Assembly: GCA_938028765.1 (NCBI GenBank)
Contig: CALIZF010000004.1
Location: 62,001 to 126,000, forward strand
Source of the DNA: an uncultured Paracoccaceae bacterium
GTDB taxonomy: Bacteria > Pseudomonadota > Alphaproteobacteria > Rhodobacterales > Rhodobacteraceae
Reading direction: 5' to 3'
DNA: 64,000 nucleotides
Part shown: positions 45,702-53,600 of the stretch, piece by piece
Position numbering within the stretch: the stretch's first letter is position 1
Layout of the letters: each line of letters opens with the position of its first letter
Made by a program: the position numbers and the translations under genes
The notes under the pieces: model-generated
Told to the model about the DNA's origin: nothing
What the model saw: the letters and a program-made list of their open reading frames with translations, nothing else
The model's database searches: none

Positions 45702-47273
45702 TCAGAGCATGCCGGTCCGCGCAGCCTGGGGTGATTCGGCGCCCGAGCGCCTCGCGCGGTCCAGCGCCGCCTGCCGCGGTGCGGCGTGGCCGAAGACCGC
45801 AAGGCGCGCACCGCCCGGCAAGGGCGCGATCTTGCAGCGGACCAGCCGGCCTGTGCGCAGGCGCAGCGTCGCCTCGACAGGATCGGGCGCGGCCACCTCG
45901 GCACCTGCGGCGAGCGCGGCCTCGATCCGCGCCCAGGCCGGATCCGGGGCGCAGCGCGCCGCCCAGGCGCGGACCAGGGTCTGCGCCGGCGTGCCGGGCC
46001 GGAGGGTGTCGGCATCGTCGCCCCAGAGGCGCAGGGCGGCGCGGTTGGCCTGCGCGAGCGTGCCGTCGGCGGCGAACACCGCCACCGCCTCGTCCAGCGC
46101 ATCGAGGACGGATTGCCCCAGCGCGATATCAGCTCGGGCGGTGCGCAGGCGCCCGACCTCGGCCGACACATCCTCGACGAGCATGGCCAGCGCGCCTTCA
46201 GGGTGGTGGCGCAGGCTGACGCGGAAGGTGCGGCCGTCGGTCAGGGACCAGGTTTCGGCAACCGGCGCCGCATCGGCAGCCGGTCCGGCGATCCGCTGCC
46301 GCCACGCCTTGTAATCCTTCGGTTCCGGCATCAGCCGCCGGTCGCGCATCGCGTCCAGCATGGCGTTGAGCGTGGGCCGGGCCGACAGGAAATCGACCGG
46401 CAGGGCGATCAGGTCGGTCAGCGCGGGGTTGAACAGGATCAGCCGCCGCGCCCGGTCGAACACCGCAAGACCGATGGGCAGATCGGCAAAGGTCTTGGAC
46501 AGCGTCTGGACGAAATCGCGCAGCGCCGCTTCGGCGGCGACGGCGCGCCCGGCGGGCAGCGCATAGCATAGCGCGCCGTCCGCCACCGGAATCCGCAGCA
46601 CGTCGAACCATTCCGGCCCCTCGGGCGCGGCCAGGGCGACCCGTCCGCCCGCGCCCGCCGCGCCGAAGATCGCGGGGGGCGGCCAGTCGTCGGGCCGGTC
46701 CGCCGCCCCGGCGCGCACGGCCGCGTCCATGTAGCGGTCGTTGGCCCAGACAACCGCGGCTTCCGATCCCTCTTGCCACATCGGGAAGGGGGCGCCCTCG
46801 GTCGCGCTGCGCAGGCTGCGCAACTCGTCGTCCTGTGCCCGCTGCACCATCGCGTCGTGATGGGCGGCCTCCGGCCGACGGTTGGCGTCGATCAGAACGA
46901 TCCGGCGCAGGCCCCCCCGCCATTCTGCCCGCAGCACGAGGGGATCGTCCCCTTCGGACGACACGGTGACCGCGCCGACGTCGCGCAGCCGCGCCAGCGT
47001 GGGTCCGATGCCGGGGAAACGCGGCTCGATGTAGGCTGTCAGCCGGTCCCAGGCGCTGCCGCGCCCGCGCATCGCCGCAAGCAGCGCCCGCCCCCTTGCG
47101 GTGGCGTCCACCAGCGTCTCGTCATCGAAGATGAACGCGACCTCGTCGCCGTCGTCGGCCAGCACGTTTGCTTGCCGCCGTGCCGGCAGGGGCAGGTATG
47201 ACGCGACCGCGATCGCCGCCACCGCGGCGGCAAGCGACACGGCGAACAGCGCGGCTAGGCCCATCACGGTCAT
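45702..47273 (-). CDS. Membrane-anchored PAS-domain protein without kinase domain
   Basis: 523 residues. One N-terminal membrane helix (MGLAALFAVSLAAAVAAIAV), then about 220 residues of mixed alpha/beta sequence, then at least two PAS-type domains (LPIGLAVFDRARRLILFNPA and LDALDEAVAVFAADGTLAQA). It ends with a basic tail; no H-box, N-box or G-box of a histidine kinase is present. The PAS arrangement resembles the sensor half of DivL-type proteins. It is encoded between regB and tsaE. Its partner and signal are unknown. Confidence 0.8.
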   Translation of the reverse strand: MTVMGLAALFAVSLAAAVAAIAVASYLPLPARRQANVLADDGDEVAFIFDDETLVDATARGRALLAAMRGRGSAWDRLTAYIEPRFPGIGPTLARLRDVGAVTVSSEGDDPLVLRAEWRGGLRRIVLIDANRRPEAAHHDAMVQRAQDDELRSLRSATEGAPFPMWQEGSEAAVVWANDRYMDAAVRAGAADRPDDWPPPAIFGAAGAGGRVALAAPEGPEWFDVLRIPVADGALCYALPAGRAVAAEAALRDFVQTLSKTFADLPIGLAVFDRARRLILFNPALTDLIALPVDFLSARPTLNAMLDAMRDRRLMPEPKDYKAWRQRIAGPAADAAPVAETWSLTDGRTFRVSLRHHPEGALAMLVEDVSAEVGRLRTARADIALGQSVLDALDEAVAVFAADGTLAQANRAALRLWGDDADTLRPGTPAQTLVRAWAARCAPDPAWARIEAALAAGAEVAAPDPVEATLRLRTGRLVRCKIAPLPGGARLAVFGHAAPRQAALDRARRSGAESPQAARTGML

Positions 47274-47424
47274 ATGCAGTCCGCCGGTCAACGCGCTTCG
47301 GGGCGCGCGCACAATCAGAGGTATAATGTATTAACGAATGGTAACCAGAGCGTGGCCGCGGATTTTCCGCCTGGCGCGCGCGAAATCCGTCACGCGCCGC
47401 CGTCTTGCCGCGGCGGCGCACCGC

Positions 47425-48813
47425 TCAACTGCGGATCGGCTCGTTCCGGCCCGCGGTGTCGGACAGTCCGGCCTCGATCCGGTCGCGCCGCCAAACCACC
47501 GCGACGATCGCGCCGCCGCGTTCGGGGCGTTCGCGCTCGGTCAGGAAGGGATCCGCGCCGTTGGCGAAGCTGAGTTCGGCGCCGGTGCGTTCCAGCAGCG
47601 TCTTGGCGATGAAGAGGCCGAGGCCCATGCCGTCGTATTCCGGCCGCCGGTCGCTTTCGGGCCGGGCGCGCACGAATGGATCGCCGATCCGCCCGATCAC
47701 GCTCGGCGGAAAACCGGGCCCGTCGTCGGCGATCCGCACCCCGATCTCGGTTTCGGACCAGGTGCCGTCGATCCAGACGTTGCCGCGCGCGAAATCGACC
47801 GCGTTCTGCACCAGGTTGCGCAGGCCGTGGATGACCTCGGGCGACCGGCGCACCAGCGGCTGGCGAACGTCGCCGTCGCCTGCGGGGCGCACCGAGAAGT
47901 GCAGGCTGATGCCCCGGCCGGCGTGGGGCTCGGCGGCTTCGCGCAGCACGGTGTCGAGCGGCGCCTGTCGCAGCAGGCGGTCGTCCTTTCCCGCCCGCCC
48001 CATCGACCGCAGGATGTCGCGGCAGCGGTCGGCCTGGTCGCGGATCAGCTTCGCATCCTCGTAGAGCGCCGCAAGCTCGGGCCGGCCCTCGAGTTCGGAC
48101 ATGAGCTCGGCCGAGACCAGCTTGATCGTCGCCAGCGGCGTGCCGAGTTCATGTGCCGCCGCCGCAACGACCCCGCCGAGGTCGGTCAGCTTCTGTTCCC
48201 GCGCCAGCGCCATCTGGGTCGCCAGCAGCGCCTCGGACATCGACCGGATCTCGGTCGCGACGCGGTGGGAATAGAGGCCGAGGAACGCCACCCCGATGAC
48301 GATGGACAGCCAGAAGCCGATCTCGAACAGCACCGGCACGCGCAGCGGCATCCCCGCGGCGTCGCGCAGCGGGACATGGACGAAGGCCACCACCGTGACC
48401 AGCGCGACCGCCACCGCGCCCAGCACGATCGTCGAGCGCAGCCGCAGGGCGGTTGCCGAAATGGTTACCGGCGCCACGATCAGTGGCACGAACGGGTTGT
48501 GCAGCCCCCCGGTCAGGGCGAGCAGCAGCGACAGCTGCCCGAGGTCGAACAGGAGAAAGCCGAAAGCCCCGGCCTCGGTCAGGCGCTTGTTCTCGGGATA
48601 GACGAAGGTGGCGATCAGGTTCGAGATGACCGAGGCACCGACCACCAGAAAGCACAGGCCGAGCGGCAGCTGCAGATTCAGCACCCGGTGCGCCACCGCG
48701 ATCGCGGCGGCCTGGCCGATCACCGCCATCCAGCGCAGGAGGATCAGGGTGCGCAGCCTGACCGGGGTGCTGGACTGGCCTTGCGGCCCCAGGCCGAACG
48801 TGGCGGCAGGCAT
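47425..48813 (-). CDS. regB: Redox sensor histidine kinase RegB (PrrB)
   Basis: 462 residues. Six membrane helices fill residues 22-182, with the quinone-sensing heptapeptide GGLHNPF at 102-108. The phospho-accepting His221 lies in AAAAHELGTPLA, and the redox-active cysteine is Cys264 in DQADRCRDIL. The catalytic domain has the N-box NLVQNAVDFA and the G-box DDGPGFP with GMGLGLFIAK. RegB phosphorylates RegA when oxygen is low. It is divergent from senC-regA-hvrA, as in Rhodobacter. Confidence 0.96.
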   Translation of the reverse strand: MPAATFGLGPQGQSSTPVRLRTLILLRWMAVIGQAAAIAVAHRVLNLQLPLGLCFLVVGASVISNLIATFVYPENKRLTEAGAFGFLLFDLGQLSLLLALTGGLHNPFVPLIVAPVTISATALRLRSTIVLGAVAVALVTVVAFVHVPLRDAAGMPLRVPVLFEIGFWLSIVIGVAFLGLYSHRVATEIRSMSEALLATQMALAREQKLTDLGGVVAAAAHELGTPLATIKLVSAELMSELEGRPELAALYEDAKLIRDQADRCRDILRSMGRAGKDDRLLRQAPLDTVLREAAEPHAGRGISLHFSVRPAGDGDVRQPLVRRSPEVIHGLRNLVQNAVDFARGNVWIDGTWSETEIGVRIADDGPGFPPSVIGRIGDPFVRARPESDRRPEYDGMGLGLFIAKTLLERTGAELSFANGADPFLTERERPERGGAIVAVVWRRDRIEAGLSDTAGRNEPIRS

Positions 48814-48910
48814 CGGACCTCCGGGGATGCGGGGCAAGCGGTCGCAGCCCCGCACACTTGTTAAGCGCAGCCGATTGGCCGATCAATCGCACGGCAGGGG
48901 GAGTTGGCGC

Positions 48911-49552
48911 ATGACACGTTTCTTTGCCGCGTCGGCAGCCGCCGTGGTGACGGCGCTCCTTGTCGTGACCGCCTGGTTCGCGTTGTTCCGCACGGCCGAC
49001 GATCCCTTCGCGCAGTGCCGCGCGTCGTCGGTGGCGGGCGGTGCGGGTGCCATCGGCGGCCCCTTCACGCTGGTGGACGAAACCGGCCGCACGGTGACGG
49101 AGGCCGATGTGTTCGTCCGGCCCGCGCTGGTCTATTTCGGTTACACGTTCTGCCCGGACGTCTGCCCGCTCGATACAGCGCGAAATGCCGAGGCGGTCGA
49201 TATCCTCGAGGAAATGGGATACGAGGTGACGCCGGTCTTCATTTCCATCGACCCCGCCCGCGACACGCCCGAAGTTCTCGCAGAGTTCACCGACCATGTG
49301 CATCCCCGGATGATCGGCCTGACCGGAACCCCGGAGCAGGTCGCGGCCGCCTCGCGCGCCTATCGGACGTTCTATCGCAAGCAGGACGGCGATCCCGAAT
49401 ACTATCTGGTTGACCATTCCACCTTCACCTATCTCGTCCTGCCGAAAACCGGCTTTGCCGAGTTCTTCCGCCGCGAGGATACGCCCGAGGCGATCGCCGT
49501 GCGGGTGGCCTGTTTTCTCGATGCCGCTCGTTCCGCCGGGGCCGGAAATTGA
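48911..49552 (+). CDS. senC: SCO1/SenC family protein (PrrC)
   Basis: 213 residues. An N-terminal anchor (residues 5-26) leads to a periplasmic thioredoxin fold with the copper-binding CPDVC (Cys81, Cys85) and a histidine in LVDHSTFTYLV. SCO proteins insert copper into cytochrome c oxidase and, in Rhodobacter, transmit oxidase state to RegB. It lies between regB (98-bp divergent gap) and regA, 57 bp upstream of the latter. Confidence 0.94.
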   Translation: MTRFFAASAAAVVTALLVVTAWFALFRTADDPFAQCRASSVAGGAGAIGGPFTLVDETGRTVTEADVFVRPALVYFGYTFCPDVCPLDTARNAEAVDILEEMGYEVTPVFISIDPARDTPEVLAEFTDHVHPRMIGLTGTPEQVAAASRAYRTFYRKQDGDPEYYLVDHSTFTYLVLPKTGFAEFFRREDTPEAIAVRVACFLDAARSAGAGN

Positions 49553-49609
49553 CCGCGCGGGGTGCCCGGGCTAGAACCTCGCAAGGGGCACAACCGTCTG
49601 GAACAGCGC

Positions 49610-50164
49610 ATGTCAGAGACCGAACCGGCCGATCTGGGCGAGGACCGCAGCCTGCTTCTGGTCGATGACGACGAGCCGTTCCTGAAAAGGCTTGCCAAGG
49701 CCATGGAAAAGCGCGGCTTCATTCCCGAGACGGCCGAAACCGTCGCAATGGGCCGGGCGATCGCGCAGGCGCGCCCGCCGGCCTACGCCGTCGTGGACCT
49801 GCGGCTCGAGGACGGCAACGGCCTTGAAGTGGTCGAGGCGCTGCGCGAGCGGCGGCCGGATTGCCGCATCGTGGTGCTGACCGGATACGGCGCGATCGCG
49901 ACCGCCGTTGCGGCGGTGAAGATCGGTGCGACGGATTACCTGTCGAAGCCGGCCGATGCCAACGACATCACCAATGCGCTCCTGTCGCGCGGCGAGACGC
50001 TGCCGCCGCCGCCGGAAAATCCGATGTCGGCCGACCGTGTCAGGTGGGAACACATCCAGCGCGTCTACGAATTGTGCGACCGCAACGTTTCCGAAACGGC
50101 GCGGCGGCTGAACATGCATCGGCGGACGTTGCAGCGGATCCTCGCCAAGCGCAGCCCGCGCTGA
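49610..50164 (+). CDS. regA: Redox response regulator RegA (PrrA)
   Basis: 184 residues, the standard length. The receiver domain has the acidic pocket LLVDDDEPFL, the phospho-accepting Asp63 in VVDLRLEDG and the Lys in YLSKPAD. A proline linker (LPPPPENP) joins the Fis-type helix-turn-helix NVSETARRLNMHRRTLQRIL. RegA controls respiration, carbon and nitrogen fixation, and photosynthesis where present. hvrA follows. Confidence 0.97.
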   Translation: MSETEPADLGEDRSLLLVDDDEPFLKRLAKAMEKRGFIPETAETVAMGRAIAQARPPAYAVVDLRLEDGNGLEVVEALRERRPDCRIVVLTGYGAIATAVAAVKIGATDYLSKPADANDITNALLSRGETLPPPPENPMSADRVRWEHIQRVYELCDRNVSETARRLNMHRRTLQRILAKRSPR

Positions 50165-50252
50165 ATTGCCGGCGGCCGGCGCTGCTATTGCGCGGCGCGG
50201 ATTTCGGGGGTAAGCCGCAATCACCGGATTTGGCCGGACAGGGAATTCCGTG

Positions 50253-50579
50253 ATGGACATCGACATCGACGCGCTGTCACTGCGCGAATTGCGCGACCTT
50301 CAGGCCCGTATCGGCCGCGCCATCGCCACCTTCGAGGAGCGGCGGAAGAAACAGGTGCTTGCAGAAGTCGAGGATTTCCTGCGCGAGCGCGGATTCACGC
50401 TGTCGGAAGTGACCGCCATCGCCGCCGCGCCGCGGCGCGGCAGGCCGAAGGCCGCAGGCACGCCGCGATACGCCAATCCCGCCAACCCCGCCCAGACGTG
50501 GTCGGGCCGCGGCCGCAAGCCGCGCTGGTTTGCCGAGGCGATCGCGGCCGGCGCCGACCCCGAGACCCTGCGCGCCTGA
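50253..50579 (+). CDS. hvrA: H-NS family DNA-binding protein HvrA
   Basis: 108 residues (109 with the GTG at 50250). The N-terminal coiled-coil RELRDLQARIGRAIATFEER drives oligomers, and the C-terminal H-NS core motif is TWSGRGRKPRWF. In Rhodobacter capsulatus HvrA lies just after regA and modulates light-harvesting and nitrogen genes; the same position here supports the name. It starts 88 bp after regA with an AGGGA leader, possibly in the same operon. Confidence 0.9.
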   Translation: MDIDIDALSLRELRDLQARIGRAIATFEERRKKQVLAEVEDFLRERGFTLSEVTAIAAAPRRGRPKAAGTPRYANPANPAQTWSGRGRKPRWFAEAIAAGADPETLRA

Positions 50580-50662
50580 CGCCGCGGCCGGCGGATGCCG
50601 GCCTTGCTGGACAGACTCGGGCCCCCCATGCCATCGTCCGCGCGTTGGCGGTGGAGGTCTTC

Positions 50663-53600
50663 ATGCGGCGTGTCGGTCGGGCGTTGGGGATGGCGGCGGC
50701 GCTGGCATGGGGCCTTCTAGCCAGCGCCGCGCCGGTTGCGGCGCAGGGCGAGGTGCCGGAGCGGCGGGCCGCCTATGCCGCGGACACCGACCTGCCGGGG
50801 GGCGACCTGCGCGCCGTGTTCGGCACGACGCTCGAGGCCTGCGAACGGCTGTGTCTCGCCGATGCCGCTTGCACCGCCTTCACCTTCAACACGCGCAACG
50901 GCTCGTGTTTCCCGAAGGCGGCGCCGGGTGCCGCGGCCGCCTATCGCGGCGCGCTGTCGGCGCGCATCCTGCCCGCCGCCGCCGGCGCCGCGGCACGGGC
51001 GACCGAACGGCGCGGCGACCTGTCGTTTCTCTATCCGGGCGATTTCGAGGCCGCGCGCGCGCAGGCAGCGGGGCTCGGCCGGCAGCATCTGGTGAACGGC
51101 GAATCCCCGGCCGCGCTGCTGGCGGCCGCCCGCGCCGCGGAGGCCGCTGGAAACGCCGACGCGGCCCGCGGCCTCTACGGCGCCGCGGCGGTCGCCTCCG
51201 ACGCGCCCGAGGCCTGGGCCGCCTATGCCGAAGCCACCCGGGCGGCCGCGGCCCGCGCCGGCGACCGCGCGCTGGCCGAGGCTGCGCTGTCGGCCTTCGT
51301 CAACGCCTATCTTCGGGCCGATGGCGCGGGGCAGCGCCATGCGATCCTCGCGGGCATGGCGGGCGTGCTGGAGCCGCTCGGGCGCGGGCGCGAGGCCTAC
51401 CGGGCCGTCCGGCTGGCGCAGAACGTCCAGCGCCGCGACGACACGGCGACGGCCGAGGACAGGCTGGCGGCGCTCTACGGCTTCCGCATCGAGGACCACG
51501 AGGTCGAAAGCGACAGCGCGCGGCCGCGCCTCTGCGCGACCTTCACCGAACAGCTGGTCGAGCAGGGCCTGGACTATACCCCGTATGTGCAGCTGCCCGA
51601 GCCCGGCCTGACGGTGGAGCCGGGCGGGTGGCGGCAACTCTGCGTTGCCGGCCTTGCGCACGGTCAGCGCGTCAGCGTGACGTTCCGGCAGGGCCTGCCT
51701 GCGGCCGACGGGCAGAGCCTCCGCCGCCCGGTCACGATCGCGGCCTACGTGCGCGACCGCACGCCGGCCGTCCGCTTTCCCGGCCGCGGCTATATCCTGC
51801 CCGCCGCCGGCACCGCCGCGCTGCCGGTCGAGACGGTGAACGCGACCGCGCTGTCCCTGACACTGTACGCCGTGAGCGACCGCAACCTGATCCGGTCGAT
51901 CCAGAACGACTGGTTCGGCGCGCCGATGCGCGCCTGGTCGGGCGAACAGTTCGCCCAGCAGGCGGGCGAGGCGATCTGGACCGGCACCGCGACCGTGCCG
52001 ATGGAGGTGAACCGCGACATCACCACCCGCCTGCCCATGGCCGCGGCGCTGGCTGGCCGGCCCCCGGGCATCTATGTGCTGGCCGCACGGGTGCCGGGCG
52101 GCGACGATTACGAACGCCCCCCCGCCTGGCAGTGGTTCGTGGTGTCCGACCTCGGGATCACCACCTTGTCGGCGACCGACGGGGTCCACGTCGTCGTGCG
52201 GTCGCTGGCCACGGCGGGGCCGAAGGCGGGGGCGACGGTGGCGCTCATCTCGCGGTCGAATCGCGAGCTCGGGCGCGCGGTGACGGATGCGCAGGGTCTG
52301 GCCACCTTCCCGCCCGGCCTTGCGCGCGGCACCGGCGGGGCCGAGCCCGCGCTGGTCACGGTCGAGGACGGGGGCGACATCGCCTTCCTGTCGTTGACCG
52401 ACCCCGAGTTCGACTTGTCGGACCGCGGCGTTGCGGGGCGCGAGGCTGCGCCGCCGGTCGATGTGTTTCTCGCGACCGACCGCGGCGCCTATCGCGCGGG
52501 CGAGACCGTCCATGCCACGGCCCTGGCGCGCGACGGCAAGGCGGCGGCGATCGAGGGACTGCCGCTAACGGCGGTGATCCGGCGCCCGGACGGCGTCGAG
52601 TACGCCCGCCAGGTCCTGGCCGACCGGGGCGGCGGCTATGTGCTGGCCCAGCCGATCGCGGCGTCCGCACCGCGGGGGATCTGGCGGGTCGAGCTTTTCG
52701 CCGACACCGCTGCCCGGCCGCTGGCCGCGCAGACCTTCCTTGTCGAGGACTTCCTGCCCGAACGGATCGATGTCGCGCTGACCGCGCCCGAGACCCCGGT
52801 CGCGCCCGGCGGGGCGGTGCCGGTGACCCTGGCGGCGCGTTACCTCTTCGGTGCGCCGGGCGCGGATCTGGCCATCGAGGGCGAGGCGGTGCTGCGCGCC
52901 GCCGAGGGGCTGCCGCAGTTCCCCGGCTATCGCTTCGGCCGCGCGGGCGAGGCCTTTGCGGCCGTCCTGCAACCGCTGGAGGGCGCGCCGCGCACCGATG
53001 CGGCAGGCCTGGCGGACCTCGCGCTGCGCCTGCCCGCGCTGCCCGCCGATCCCGGCCGGCCGCTGGAGGCGGTGCTGCGTCTGCGCGTGGCCGAGGGCTC
53101 GGGCCGCCCGGTGGAGCGCGCGATCGTCCGCGCCGTCGCGCCCGCCGCGCCGCTGATTGGCATCCGCCCCGAAACCGACGGCACTGTGCCCGAGGGGGGC
53201 GAGGCGGCCTTCGACCTGATCGCGGTCGGCGAAGGCGGGGCGCGCGTGGCCCTCGACCTGGCCTGGCGGCTCGACCGGATCGAGACTCGCTATCAGTGGT
53301 ATCAGACCTACGGCGACTGGATGTGGGAACCCCTCACGACCCGCACCCGGGTGGCCGAGGGGCGCGCATCGCCCGGCACCGGCGATCCCGCGCGGATCGC
53401 GGCGGGGGTGGATTGGGGCGAATACGAACTGACCGTGTGGCGTGCCGACGGCGCGCCCGGCGGATCGTCGCTGCGGTTCTTCGCCGGCTGGTATGCCCCG
53501 GCCGACGCCAGCCGCACGCCCGATGTGCTGGATCTGTCGCTGGACCGGCCCGCCTACCGCCCGGGCGATACCGCCCGCCTGCGGATCGTGCCCCGCGCGG

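Noticed and set aside
47322-47327. Perfect TATAAT on the + strand between regB and the PAS gene
   Set aside because: No matching -35 box and no + strand gene downstream; it would only give antisense to regB. A minus-strand promoter in the same AT-rich patch is possible but cannot be supported.
48814-48910. RegA-binding sites in the regB-senC gap
   Set aside because: GC-rich partial matches occur, but the consensus is too loose to call by eye in such DNA.
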